Below, piece after piece: positions 1 to 36,600 of a stretch of 64,000 nucleotides of DNA. Made by a program: the position numbers and the translations under genes. Positions within the stretch are counted from its first letter, which is position 1. Every line of letters begins with the position of its first letter. The notes beneath the pieces are model-generated. The model was not told the DNA's origin, did not search any database, and worked only from the letters and a program-made list of their open reading frames with translations. The DNA is from Ophiodon elongatus. Lineage: Eukaryota; Chordata; Actinopteri; Perciformes; Hexagrammidae. The DNA lies in NCBI GenBank assembly GCA_016806645.1, contig JACSYO010001810.1, forward strand, positions 7,671,501 through 7,735,500. Reading direction: 5' to 3'.

Positions 1-419
1 TATCAATTTTATTTATATGACCCAATATCACAAGTCATACAGTTGCCTCACGGGGCTTTAGAATCTGTACAGCATACGACATCCTCTGTCCTTGAACCCG
101 TGCAGCAGATAAGGAAAAACGTTCTCCAAAAACTAAATGGAAGAAACTGAGGCGGTGTCCCTCTCCCAGGATGGACAGACGTGCAATATGTGTGTAGTGT
201 GTACAGAATAACCAAATTATAATGTAGACAATACATATATATGAAAAGATGCGGGACGATGTCAAGCACCTTCCAGGTGTTGCCAGATAGATGGAGCCTT
301 AGCAACACGACTTTCTCGTCACCATGTAACCTGGAAAGGGGACGGGCTACGAATACTTTGAAATACATCTCACCCATCTCTAAATGAGACTAAAAGAATC
401 CACGTTTGATCTCATAGAT

Positions 420-425
420 TTTATT
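420..425 (-). terminator. tmem223: Candidate TMEM223 poly(A) signal
   Basis: AATAAA on the minus strand, about 120 bases past the TMEM223 stop. A second AATAAA lies at 8-13 on the same strand and could serve a longer 3'UTR. I cannot tell which is used. Confidence 0.5.
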
Positions 426-544
426 TAATTGAAGAGAGACAATGAAACAGAAACTGACTTATTTGTTTGGCAGCCATGTAAAAACACAATCCGTGTTCCA
501 TTTGGTGTCAATACAGTTTTAGCAACAGTGTCATTAACAACAAC

Positions 545-1324
545 TTACACTGGCCGGTAAGCCCCAACAGTGATATCAAACAGTCTGGCGTTGTTCACGG
601 TCCCGTCTTTGTCCAGAAGGAAGTAGAACTTGTGTCCTTTGACCCTGAGGGGGATGAATGAGGGGGACTCGTGTCTGTGAGCATGACAGGCGACCTGGGA
701 CAGAGGGACTGTCATCCTCCGGCCTCGGTCCGGTCCCAAAGGCGACTGTGTGGAGACTGTCACCATCTTCCCGCCTTGATGTAAGACCACCCGGCTGACA
801 GAGCGCCTGCAGAACAGGACCCCGAGCCCGACCATCCCTGCTCCTATCGTCAGGCACCCCAGCGTGAAGCCGTACCTCCAGGCGTTTGACCCCAGGTTCA
901 TCTCAAAGCTCCACATCCCCGCGAGTCCAGTGGTGGTGGTGGACGTCTTGGCTTTCCCCTTCTCAGTGGCGCCCCCTGTGTCTCTGAGCCCAGTGTAAGC
1001 GAAGTGGCCCAGGTACGTCCAGAAGAGGAACTGGCCACCGCAGAAGACCGCGAGGAGCCGGAAGAAGCGGGTCCGGTCGTGCACGAACAGGGTGACGTCT
1101 CTGGAGGGCTGGGCGGAGGAGCAGAGGCGGCCAGCCGGCAGTCGGTGAGCGACCCCGCGGCGGCTTTTGTGCACGAATATCCTGCCGCCCTGACCCGCAA
1201 CCCGGCTAACCATACTGGACATCGACGCATTTTGAAGGACTCTGACATTTTGCTGAATATTGACGAGTCGAACCTGTTTGGAGTAACACTGCAGTGCCCC
1301 GCATAGCAGCCGCTCTAAACCCAT
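545..1324 (-). CDS. tmem223: TMEM223, mitochondrial inner-membrane protein (single exon)
   Basis: The predicted protein is 259 aa from the first in-frame ATG (minus strand, 1324-1322). The open frame continues five codons further upstream, but only to a TTG. TMEM223 is known as a mitochondrial inner-membrane protein that supports cytochrome c oxidase (complex IV) assembly. Visible here: an Arg/Ser-rich, acid-poor N-terminus of about 75 residues that suits a mitochondrial presequence; the block DVTLFVHDRTRFFRLL leading into a first membrane segment (about residues 90-110); a second segment (about 151-171, beginning YGFTLGCLTIGAG); and a conserved tail with KGHKFYFLLDKDG and a VGAYRPV end that match the vertebrate family. 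It is longer than human TMEM223 (about 200 aa), mostly at the N-terminus, so a later Met could be the true start. No introns are needed. It lies antisense within a GCC2 intron. The family call is firm; the start is less so. Confidence 0.93.
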   Translation of the reverse strand: MGLERLLCGALQCYSKQVRLVNIQQNVRVLQNASMSSMVSRVAGQGGRIFVHKSRRGVAHRLPAGRLCSSAQPSRDVTLFVHDRTRFFRLLAVFCGGQFLFWTYLGHFAYTGLRDTGGATEKGKAKTSTTTTGLAGMWSFEMNLGSNAWRYGFTLGCLTIGAGMVGLGVLFCRRSVSRVVLHQGGKMVTVSTQSPLGPDRGRRMTVPLSQVACHAHRHESPSFIPLRVKGHKFYFLLDKDGTVNNARLFDITVGAYRPV

Positions 1325-1560
1325 CTTTCTCGAGGACAAATGGCTTTAATCCTCCTACACTTGTTCGACCACAAAACCTCGATAGTAAATGTTCAGAACT
1401 CGCGTTTCAGCGCTTTTCTCCCAACGCAGCAGGCAGCAGCAGCTCAGAGGGCGCCGCCATACTTGTTATGTGTGACGTCAGGCGTTGGGTTACGGGAAGT
1501 AGCGCTGACCAAAATAGATTTCCGAGCGTGTGCGTAATGTTCGCGTTATGATCGAGATTT
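1325..1560 (-). promoter_or_regulatory. TMEM223 promoter and 5'UTR region with a perfect CRE
   Basis: This GC-richer stretch upstream of TMEM223 contains the palindromic CRE TGACGTCA at 1473-1480, about 150 bases before the start codon. Just downstream of it is an ATGGCGGC core (read on the minus strand, near 1452-1459) that resembles a YY1 site. No TATA box is evident. A CpG-rich, TATA-less promoter is typical of housekeeping mitochondrial genes. Placing the promoter here is inference from position and motifs. Confidence 0.55.
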
Positions 1561-1846
1561 GCAAACCTACACAACCCATCTGTATATTGGCTTTATATTT
1601 TTAGGATTACCAGAAAAAAAATTGTAACCTAATAATAAATAATAAGGCAAGTCTGTATACTAATAAAAGTGTGCTTGCTATTTAATGGTTAATACACTTA
1701 GCATGTTTTCAGTTGTGCCAAATTCAATTAGGTAGTGATATGTCTTAAAGTCAGACCTTTTCTTTTTATTGTGTTTGGAATCGTATGCAGCAAAAATATT
1801 ATTCTATCTCACTGTCAAACACAAATGTCCTTGACCTCGAACTGAC
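1561..1846. other. GCC2 intronic sequence, no feature seen
   Basis: AT-rich DNA between the TMEM223 promoter and the hAT element. No exon-like open frame with splice sites was found on either strand. Confidence 0.5.
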
Positions 1847-1854
1847 CTTGTTTC

Positions 1855-2346
1855 TCGGGATTCACAATATGGATTTTTTTTCAGCCGATACATATAACTG
1901 ATACTTACCTTCTTCTCCGAGCCGATACCGATGAGATAACCGATGATTTCACCTTTTGTATTTTAAAAAGTAGTTGATTTAAAAAGGCTAAAATGTAGTG
2001 AGCTAGCTGGACAATTTATTATTGCATAGCTCTGATCTAACCAAAACATCACTATTGTTAACACAACAAAAACAAAGAACAGTTCTGACACATCAAATGT
2101 TAATTTATTCCTTTTAGTAACATACATCAAAAACCTTGTATTTCAAATAGCAATCATGTTGTTTTCCTCTGAAATAGTGAAAGACCTCCACACTGGCGAT
2201 GACATGTTTGGCTCTCTAGTCACCGTACTGTGCTCGTTGTGATCGCAAACCAACTTCAAAAGAGCATTCTGCCACCTGCTGTATTGGATGTGTATAAGCC
2301 ATTATTGGCCTTCAATTTATCGGGCCAGATATATTGTGCATCCCTA
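1855..2346. mobile_element. hAT-type non-autonomous element (MITE), 492 bp
   Basis: The element is flanked by an identical 8-bp direct repeat, CTTGTTTC, at 1847-1854 and 2347-2354; 8-bp target duplications are the hallmark of hAT transposition. Its ends are degenerate terminal inverted repeats: TCGGGATTCACAAT on the left against the complement of ATTGTGCATCCCTA on the right, 12 of 14 matching. The interior carries diverged CCGATACCGAT-like motifs common in fish hAT MITEs. There is no transposase frame, so it was mobilised in trans. It sits in the GCC2 intron next to the penultimate exon. Confidence 0.85.
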
Positions 2347-2585
2347 CTTGTTTCCTGTTCAAATGTTTCAGTTTTTCTTTTCATGGCATTTGTTTTCTTG
2401 AACTTGCCAGACGTCGTTTGCTTATCTATTGGCCAAATAATAAATCTTGTCTACACTCGTGTAAGAGCTAGTGTGTAGGTTGGTATGCAGATTTTGGGAA
2501 GCTTGTATTATTCCGTGCAGGGACCATGCCAACACTTGTGCTTTTATTATTTAAAATTGCTGATATGTTCTACCTGCCTCTGTAG

Positions 2586-3082
2586 TTGCTGAAGAGTGAA
2601 GTGCGTCGTCTAGAACGAAACCAGGAGCGGGAGAAGAGTGTGGCCAACCTGGAGTATCTGAAGAACGTCCTGCTGCAGTTCATCTTCCTGCAATCTGGCA
2701 GCGAGAGGCAGGCACTTCTACCCGTCATCCACACAATGCTGCAGCTCAGTCCAGAGGAGAAAAGCAAACTGGCTGCCATTGCACAAGGTATGGTCGAAGT
2801 GAACCGGCTTTTTTAAATGCACACACAAATGGTCTGTTAATCATGATTTCACACACACACACGCACACGCACACACCTCTTATGCTATTCCAATGCAAAA
2901 TCATTCCTTTCCGTTTTTCCTCTCCAGGTTATTGAAGTGCTGCAGGATATATGGTCAATAATGTCGATGTCATTTCTAATTGGGTGTTCTGTGATCTCCT
3001 TTGTGCAGGTGAGGAAGAGGGGTCCGGTTCTCGAGGCTCAGGCTGGAGCTCCTATCTTCACAGCTGGTCTGGGATCAGATAG
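2586..3082 (+). CDS. gcc2: GCC2 (GCC185) 3' end: last two coding exons with the GRIP domain
   Basis: Only the C-terminal exons of this large coiled-coil trans-Golgi tether are in the window. Exon 2586-2787 follows a TGTAG acceptor and ends at a GTATGG donor. It encodes LLKSEVRRLERNQEREKSV through NLEYLKNVLLQFIF to LSPEEKSKLAAIAQ, which is the GRIP domain that binds Arl1/Rab GTPases and targets the protein to the TGN. Exon 3009-3082 follows GTGCAG and completes the split Gly codon, giving an EEEGSGSRGS linker and the conserved end GWSSYLHSWSGIR before TAG. Both join in frame and match the vertebrate C-terminus closely. All upstream exons must lie left of position 1, so the last visible intron is at least 2,585 bp and contains TMEM223 on the other strand. 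Whether the rest of the gene is intact cannot be judged. Confidence 0.93.
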
Positions 3083-4760
3083 ACTTGATGATCAACCAAC
3101 CCATCAAAAACAATAGGAGCACAGTGCTAAGATGTTACTGGGCCATTTTCTGTGAAAACACGTACTTAGCAGTGATGCCGCACATTCAAAGGAGTGACAA
3201 AAGTTGGAGGTGAACTGGAGCATTTACTAAATTTGGGGCAAACCATAGAAGGGACCAGTGAATGAATCAGAAAAGAATGAGGAAGTGTGCGGTAGAGATT
3301 AAATCAAATCACTTGACATTAATATTGATTTTGAATTTGCAGTGCAATAGTTACATTTGTCTCTTACCAATTAAAGTTAACAGTGACACATTTCTCTCAT
3401 CCTTACTCTTACTTTTGATACATATTATAACATTTACTGGCCATTTCTTGAAGTGGAGCTCATAAGGCATCATTAGTACGATGGAAAACATTGTATATTG
3501 TACATGATGTGCACACATGGTGAGAAGAGGAATTAATCAAGGGATAACTAATAGCATGAAGTAACATGAATATCATTTTCAGATCTTTGATTACTTTTTT
3601 GTCTTGCACTTCTATTGGGCTTGTCCTGTCTAGCACAGAACACAATACTGGAGTTTTAGCATATTTGGTTTGCTTCACATTTCTTTCAACAATTTTTAAG
3701 TTCATGCTTAAATGTTTTTTTCATTTTTTTTTTTAATGTGTCTTACTACCTTAGAGGCCGCCTTTTTTTTCATTCTTTCAGTATGCAAAATTGACACTTG
3801 CTCAATACGTCCCAGTAAACATTTATTTTTTTACTAGTTGTTGCCTGGAAGGTAAACAAGACATTAAGATGAGGCATTAATGCAACATGCTCTGGAATAC
3901 AATCAGCAGTAGTGAGGTTAAGTGTGTGTGTGTGTGTGTGTGTGTGTGAATTGATAAACGGGCTAAATAATGTCTGTCATTTGAAGTACAAAGGAGTAGA
4001 TGGCATATTTATACTTTTTCTGACTGCTTTTTGCAGTTGTCCCCCAATGAGATGGTTGGTTTGTGATTTCGTTCTGGTTACTGTGTAAGTAGTTACTGTT
4101 TTGTTGTGGTTGTTGTTATTTAATGTAAAATTATTATTTCAATGGTTCAATCTATTTTGGGAATACTTAGTGGTTTTGTCGGCCGTCGTGCTGCTGTAAG
4201 ACATGAAAGATTTGTTGCAACTTTATCTGCAACGCTGTCTTGTGTGAGGGACGGTCCCCATGACAGCAAGCAAAGTGACCTTGAGCAAGACTCCCTATTT
4301 GACCCCTGGGTGCTGCTTCTTACAGTGTCTAACCATGACCTCTGACCTCCCTGTGGAGGTGGGGAAAAGAAAAGAAAAGTCTGCACTAAAGCCCCCCCCC
4401 CCCCCCGCCCCCTCACCCACCATAAACACACATCCACCCACTCTTACATCACTTTGCTCAAGTCCTTCCAACGATGAAGATAACTGGCCTGTTCATTTTC
4501 TCATTCCAGTGGCAGCTTTTTTTTTTTTTTGGTGTGATTCCTTCAGCACAAGTGAATGTACTTTTATCTAAGGCTTTTATATTTATGGTGGTTAATGTCA
4601 GAAGGAGCTATGAGAGATTAACTTAACTATGAAATTGGATATGTATAAAAATGAATGAGCATTGACAGGATGTTAACTTGTTCACCGGAGACGGCTCTTA
4701 TTTTTTTTTGTTCTCGTTATTTCCGATTGTAAATTAAAATAAAGTTAACATGGATGAGAG
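3083..4760 (+). other. gcc2: Likely GCC2 3'UTR
   Basis: Non-coding, AT-rich sequence after the GCC2 stop. It includes a (GT)n tract at about 3922-3948 and a C-run at 4392-4406. The first well-placed poly(A) signal I see is AATAAA at 4738-4743. Earlier, variant signals could be used, so the 3' end is inferred. Confidence 0.5.
4738..4743 (+). terminator. gcc2: Candidate GCC2 poly(A) signal
   Basis: AATAAA about 1.65 kb past the GCC2 stop, followed within 25 bases by a GT-rich stretch (GAGTGTTTCC). Confidence 0.5.
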
Positions 4761-4876
4761 TGTTTCCAATTATTTTCCTTATAATGCATTTTGATATTAA
4801 ACTTTGCATCTGCACTTCATTATATAGAGGGACTGTAAGATAAGCACAGCAGTGTTCATATTTTTCCATCTTGTTT

Positions 4877-5111
4877 TCAGACTTTGAAGTCCTTGATTTT
4901 ATTACTGGACTTCACTCTCGGGGAGAGTTCCTCAACTTCAGTCTCAATCTGCTTGCGGTGTGAGACGATGTTTCTATGCAGTTCTGCATTGATTTTCTTG
5001 CTATGAAAGTCCTCAACCCTCGCGGGCTTCCCTTTTAAGGAAATATATGTGGTTTCTAGTGTCATGACGCAGTCAGGGGAGGAAACAACAAATAGTAGCT
5101 CCTGTGTGCCA
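4877..5111 (-). other. Unrecognised exon-like open frame (possible terminal exon or gene fragment)
   Basis: On the minus strand a strong-looking acceptor (pyrimidine tract TTTTCTTCCCCCGCCCAG) precedes an open frame of about 78 codons ending in TGA at 4879-4877. The product is lysine/glutamate-rich and protein-like, with SLKGKPARVEDFHSKK, INAELHRNIVSHRKQIE and a KSSNKIKDFKV end; an internal ATG would give about 60 aa. I do not recognise the family and see no clear upstream exon or nearby poly(A) signal. It could be the last exon of an unannotated minus-strand gene converging on GCC2, a processed or decayed fragment, or chance. Confidence 0.3.
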
Positions 5112-5173
5112 CTGGGCGGGGGAAGAAAACAGGCTTTGTCTGCTCTTACCTCCCGGAGGAGCAACACTATCAT

Positions 5174-6140
5174 TAAAATGTATGTGATGCAACTCTTTCT
5201 GAGATTGTTTTGCTATTAATTTAATCCGCTTTTATTATCTTCCTATTTTGCAGAACTTTGCAGAGTAGCAGTGTGCTAATTATTTCCATCAATCTCTTTT
5301 TTTTAAAAGTGAGGTTCTTGGTGTGGGACGGATTTCTTCACGGCACCCACTCGCCATGTTGAACTTCTGTAGTTTCCGGTGGCCAGAAAAATGAAAAGTC
5401 AGACTTTCCATACATCATGAATTGATGCTTCATGTGTAGACGACAATTTAAAAAATTTTTTAACTACAGTTTGCTGGAGCAGCAGTCAGCAGTAATCTAA
5501 TAACAAGAATGCTGCACGTCTAATCTGTTATGACACAAACACACTCTGCAGGGCGGGTGTTGCCGTTTTCTAGCTGTAATACTGAAATTGTAATTCTCCA
5601 GCGGACTGAATGAGAAGCTGGCGCAGATACACAGATACACAGTCACCGGGCGCTGTGGCCTTCAAAATAAAAAAGACAGATTTTTAAAAATGATTGTGAT
5701 TTTCCTACCGTGACAAGCCTAATGGTAGAATCACACATATGTTATCGTAGTTTTTTTTTATTTACTTAGATATACATACATTGCATATTAGATTAAAGTG
5801 ATTGTGTGCTAAATATGCTTATAAATCAATAAATTAATCCAAAACAAGCATTATTACATGACATTATCTAAACAATAAAATGTATTTAACATATTGTGCT
5901 GATAAAATCCACAGCTTTTCACCATCACTTTATTCTTTTTTTTAAATATTTTCAATTTCTTTAGAATTTTATGTTCTTTAAACTTATTTATTCTTCATAA
6001 TTTCAGATATATTTGCAAACAATGGAATCATATAATAATGTATCATATGTTAAGACGAATAATGAAACGATGGACGTTTCTATTATTTCTGATTTGTTAG
6101 TATTTTTATTTAATTTAGTTTATTTTAAATAAAATAGACA
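5174..6140. other. Intergenic region between GCC2 and LIMS1
   Basis: AT-rich DNA with no supportable gene. The stretch 5320-5720 has a different, less AT-rich composition and reads like an old dispersed repeat, but I could not find ends or target duplications. Confidence 0.4.
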
Positions 6141-6377
6141 GTGGGACTCCCTGAGACACTTTCAGGAGCGGAATGGTTTTACTTTGAAAGTCCAAAGCGG
6201 AAGTGGGACGTTCCTCCGAGTGTCCGTTTACGGCCGCTGAGCAGAGGCGAGGCCCGTCTTCGCCATTCTCTGAAAACCGACCCTCGCTAACGTTACATCC
6301 TCTGACTGTACAACATCTGGACGTCAGCGGCCGAAGCCGGACAACACCATTCTAGTCCGGGGAGAGAGAGAGCAGCC
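6141..6377 (+). promoter_or_regulatory. lims1: LIMS1 promoter A and 5'UTR (CpG-rich)
   Basis: GC content rises sharply over this stretch. It includes an ETS-like CGGAAGTG at 6198-6205 and several CpGs (ACGTCAGCGGCCG region), then a purine-rich 5'UTR just before the ATG at 6378. It looks like a TATA-less, broadly active promoter. The transcription start is not defined by sequence alone. Confidence 0.55.
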
Positions 6378-31269
<24,892 letters not shown>

Positions 31270-32860
31270 ACGGGAAAAGAGGGAGAAATAGATGAGAGGT
31301 GACCATGCAGGTCACATTTCCAGAGTTGACAATCGTTAAAAGAAAGCATTTGTGTGTTTTTACATAATTAGTATGTTAAAGGTCGGTGATTTAGGCGGAA
31401 CATGTGACGTTTTTGTATTTTCAGTTACAGACGATCTTTTCATTATCTTGAAACTGACGGATGGGCCAGCAGGCAGATTGTTAGTCAGTCAGTTGGTTTG
31501 AAATTAACCCGTTCAGTGCCTTTTGGGTCAAATACTGCACTGAATAGTTTTCACATGCTTGCCTTATATGCATTAAACGTAAACATGGATGATGATGGTC
31601 CCGTAATTCAAAATGAGCTTTAAAAGAACATAGAAACATGAGAGTGATTAGAAGAAAAAAAAATAAAAAATCATTTGCCAACTTGTCTCCTGATGCCTAA
31701 CCATGTGTCCTCTGTTTGAGTTATGTTGCTGTTACTCTTGTATAATAATGCAGTAAACCCAAAGAAAGTTGAGCAAAATACAGTTTTATTAAATATGGAT
31801 ATAGGGCCTCTCATGTTTTCTGGTTTCCACTAACATGTATTATTTTATGGATTATTAATGTGTATTTTCTTTTATATTATGCTAAATGTGTGTGTAATCT
31901 ATAAAGTTTTAAAAAAAAATTGGGGGGGGATTTACAGTTTGACATCATACTGTATCCTCCTTAAAGCAGTATGTTGGATTGCCTCATGTGCTCTGCATTT
32001 TATGTGTGAAACAATCTCTATATCAAGTGGTATTTACACCGAGCTACCAGTTTATTAGGTTCACTTGTACGATCTAATATAATCCAATACAACAGCCAAA
32101 ATAAACCCCAAGTTTATACTGTTCAGTTTTTGTTTGATCTACTCTCATTTACAGTAGTAAATACATGATGGCGACTGAATATTATACAAAGCCCCTCTGA
32201 CACACCGTCAACAAACACTGAACATAATAAGCTTCACAGTAACAGGATTTATTGCAGGGCAACTGGTAGCCGTGTGTCTTGCAACATGATGACTTGGAGC
32301 ACGTGCAGAGACCGGATGTGGTAGTAGTGTTGGATGTTGGAGAACATGTGTCTCTGCTGTTGGTAATCCAAAGAAAGTGATCCTCTTAGAGGGGCGTACC
32401 GACTCCCTCAGGGCTCAGACCCTCTTAGGAAAGAAAGCCAACTGTTGCGAATGGGGAAAGAATAGTTTCACTTGAGCAGTATTTTAATCATAGAATGCTT
32501 ATCTTTTACATAGTAGTTTAATAGGAAAACACATTCCACTATTTTATAGACTTTTTCTTACTGTTTCACTGCCTGTGCCACATCATTTGTCATGTAGAAG
32601 TAGAGCTATCCTCTGAACTTCAGCGCCACTAAAATCGGTCCGCTGGATAGTTGTATTTGATGCCTTGCTACCTGAGCGACTGAGATGACTCTACACAGAC
32701 AGACACTGCTCTTATACTGTATTTTATCTTATGCTTGTGATATTTATTCATGTAAACACACCAAAGTGCATGTTCTAGACTTGAATTGAAAGCTGTTTTC
32801 AATATATCTACGGTAATTCTGTCAGCTCATCTGAATAAACATTGTGTGTCAATGATACCA
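31270..32860 (+). other. lims1: LIMS1 3'UTR (D2 form)
   Basis: AT-rich non-coding sequence ending near the AATAAA at 32834-32839. No repeat family with clear ends is present. Confidence 0.6.
32834..32839 (+). terminator. lims1: LIMS1 poly(A) signal (D2 form)
   Basis: AATAAA followed within 15-40 bases by a GT-rich element (GTGTGTC, GTGTGCATGTGGTG), a complete mammalian-style cleavage site. Confidence 0.75.
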
Positions 32861-33380
32861 GTGTGCATGTGGTGATGTTTTTTTATTTACAATTTATCAT
32901 TGCTCTGATTTATTTTTTATGTTATGTTTTATGCTAAATGTTTAAGCAGGTTTGACTTGATTTTTCTCAATTGAAAGTAAAATTTTTGGACTTACTTGAG
33001 CTATGAAATAATTTATTAGATAAATAACATGTTGAGTAGGTGTTGTGGTACTGAAGGTGCATAAAGAGCAGACAACATGGATTTAGAGGTAATTACGGCT
33101 TTATGACACTCAATACATACTTTTAGTACTTATAAAAGGCATACACTACTTAAACTGTCCCTGATAAGGCAATATGCATGGTTAAATAAAATAACTTTGT
33201 TTAAACCATTGCAATTATTACTGGAATCTTTCCTTTTATTGTCAATAAATATCCATCTATTCTTGCCGAAGATAGATTTTATTGGTGTTTGATGATGGAT
33301 ATATAGAATAATTACCAGACTATTTGAATTATACCTTTACACAAATAATGCAAAGAGTTTGTGGTCCAGACAGATAGTTC
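32861..33380. other. Short intergenic spacer between LIMS1 and RANBP2
   Basis: AT-rich DNA with no gene-like signal. The two genes are head-to-tail about 0.8 kb apart. Confidence 0.6.
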
Positions 33381-33664
33381 ACCCCAGTAAGCCCACCTCT
33401 TCTTCAAAGTAACGTGCGTCAGCGTGCGTCAAACTGAATACTCGCTTCTCATTGGTTACCTACACGATTCAAGCGGGCGCATCGCCCCACGTGACCCTCT
33501 GCCATTTGACTGTAACGAGACTGCGCAATGTGAGGAGTTAACGTTCCGTAGTGACAGTGGAACCGATATCAATGTCGGTCTTTATTTTTTCTGAATACCC
33601 GCTACTCCAAGAACCGTAGTCAACAGTTTTTTTTTAGAAGTGTCTCGTGTTTTCGGGGGAAGCC
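33381..33664 (+). promoter_or_regulatory. ranbp2: RANBP2 promoter and 5'UTR
   Basis: CpG-rich sequence with an inverted CCAAT box (ATTGG, 33451-33455) and an E-box CACGTGAC (33488-33495) of the USF/Myc/TFE type, about 170-215 bases before the ATG. No TATA box is seen. Confidence 0.6.
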
Positions 33665-36600
33665 ATGAGGCGGAGTAAAGCTGAAGTGGACCGTTACGTT
33701 TCCTCCGTACAGACTTCTTCTCCCTCACTCAAGGAGGTAAGCTAACGTTAGCATGCTGCTTTCATGCCTCACACCGGCGTGTGACACCCAACCGGTGTGA
33801 GGAAACAACCGGGAGAGAATAACCCCCCGGTTGTACTCTTAAGTTTCTACGGTGCCGTTTAATCGGTTAGTTAACGTCTGTGGTCAGTGTGACCGTTAGC
33901 TGTTGGCTAGCAACAGCAGCGGCAGCTAACCGCCGGCGTGTTACCGGGGCTTCCCATGGAGACACAAATCGCGCGGCATGGGGCAGCGCCTGCTAGTTAG
34001 CATCACTCACACAGCGCCTTGGATTACGTGAAGCGTAGAGCCGGTAACGTTACCGGTGTATTACGTTACCGGCTGGAACAACGTGGCTTTAATCCCCCAC
34101 CTCCTCCCTTCTCCCCTCCCCCCCTCCCCCGTGTAGCGAGGAAACGAAACGTTCAGCCAGTTAGCTTAACTAGCTGCTTACAGGTTAGTTGTAAACATAA
34201 GTTACTTGACTTTACTTAACATAATTAACTCATAGTTTAGGTTTAGGTTATTTGACATTGGTGGAATCAGGGCATTGCAATGCACCAAACTACACGAATT
34301 GCAAAGTGATACGGGAATATGAATATTTAAAATATATTATTTTTGTAAATATAGCCAAGATGCACATGTTCCAGTGATTTGGTGATGCCATACTACCAAC
34401 ACCAATATAGACCCATATCTAAGTTAAAATCAAGTTTGAAAAACTGAATTAAAATGCTGATGCGTTTATGCTTCAATCTGTCTTGTTTGTGTACACTGAT
34501 GAGGTCATTTTTAAAGTTGGGCTTCATGCTTATCAACTTTGCAAAGGAAATTCCAGATCCCAGCACCACAGAATCTGAAGGAACAAGTAAAAATAATACA
34601 TTTTATTTGTATAGTGCTTTACAAGGTACTCAAGGCACTTTACATGGTAAGAACAAACAATAGAAGTAACAACAATATAAACAAGTACCCATGTAGATAA
34701 TAAACCTCAGCAACATTATCTAGTCTGGGCAAGGAGGGCCAGCAGTAAATCCTAAATGGAGATAAGCCTAGAACCACGATCACTGATATATTGTTCCCTT
34801 TTACCATATCAGGAAGGAGGGGTCATTTGTGTCCAGCAAAATCCCCCCCAATAAGACAAATAATTATGTTATCCTTGTGCCTGTTAGCTATCATAACAAG
34901 CAATATTAATATGAATACAATTACTGAAAACATTGTTGGTTCATTGATCTTCATCTTGAATGTTTTTCTTTCCATAGAAGCCGATCAAAGGGTTTTTATT
35001 CGCCAAATTGTACTTCGAAGCAAAGGAATATGAACTGGCAAAAAGGTAAGGACACAAGCGTCCCTGTTGTTGACTGAATGTATAATTGCTTCTCTCGAGG
35101 TTTCCATGATATTGATAGAAATCTTGCATTTTTCATGCTCTTCCTAGACATGTATCGGAGTATCTCAAAGTCCAGGAGAGGGATCCGAAAGCACACAAAT
35201 TCCTTGGACAGCTCTACGAGAGAGAGGGAGATGTCAACAAGGCAGTAGGATGTTACAAGGTAGGAAGAACATGTCACTGGTGTTATTTAAATGCCCTGAA
35301 TTTGATGTTATTAATTGCAGGCTTGGTGGTTAAAATTCTGGCTCCTCCTGTCCACATGTGGAAAAAGTGTCATTGAGCAAGACAATGAACTTAAAATTGC
35401 TCCAGGTGGCGCGGCCAGACTGTATTGTGTGTGCGTGAGTGAATGAGAGGCGTTCAGGTTTAAAGTGCTATGTATCATGAACTGGCTCATTTACTGTCTA
35501 TCTTATGTAATAGTGGTCAGATCAGGTTGGGGATGCACAGTAATTAAGGCCCTTCACTTAAATCGACTACATTTATAAATATAAAAAAAAAACATTAAAT
35601 GTTCAATTTATTCATTAAGTTTCACCAATTAAGATGATATTTATTAATAATGGGAATGAGTTAATTTAACCAGCCACATGGTTAACGATGCTCCACGTTA
35701 ACTAATGGACTGATTTTATCAAATGCAGGTGGTTCATAATAGTCGGATCATTCCCCATCCTGTTAGCCATACATTAAATGACTAAACGTGAATGCAGCCA
35801 AACCTACGGCGTGGATACAAACATGTAGCCTGCATTACAGCTCATTTGGCTGCTGGCATCTGACTTCCCTAACCTCCTTATTCCTAATATTTCAGTTTTG
35901 TTTTTTCTTTCTGTGTACAGAAAACCTATTATGACTGTCTCAGCTAAAATGCATTCTACTCTATTGGGTTTGCCAAAAAAGTTTGGAAAGTTTTGCAATC
36001 ACACCGCGTAGAAAGTGCACAGAGCTGAAGAAATTCAATGACAGCAATGTACTCATTGAAAAAAAGAGATCCATTTGAAAATACAAGTTGTCTGTTTGTA
36101 ACAATCTTAATTATTGGTGGTCTAACCATACAGCATTTGTGTATGCTTTCTGTTCCTACCATTTTCTATATCAATACCACAAAGCTTTAGATATTTTTGA
36201 TGCTGTAGATGGGGGCAGCAGCAACAGATATTTAGCCACCTAAAAGAAAAGTCCACCTAAAGAATAATCAGTATTAGTTTGCATACCTGTACACTATATT
36301 TAGTATATTTTCTCAATGAGAACTGAATTGAAAGTGAAACTTATCTATACTATTGTTATGCATGGAGAATGGTGGCTTTGAAGAGAGCTAGATAAGTTTC
36401 ACTTTCAGTTCACTTCACTGTTGGAAAGGGCTGTTTGTGAAGCTGTGAACAAATTCTAAATAACCTCTGTAGACTTCTTTGTGGTGTAACAAAAGTAGCT
36501 ATTCTACTGGTCTTTCTTTGTTTTTGGAAAAGTATTGTCCTTTTGAATAGATCAGATGTCTGCAGGCTTTTGTAAAAACTGACACTAGTGTGTCTGCACC

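Noticed and set aside
5320..5720. Possible transposon
   Set aside because: Composition suggests an old repeat, but no inverted ends or target duplications were found.
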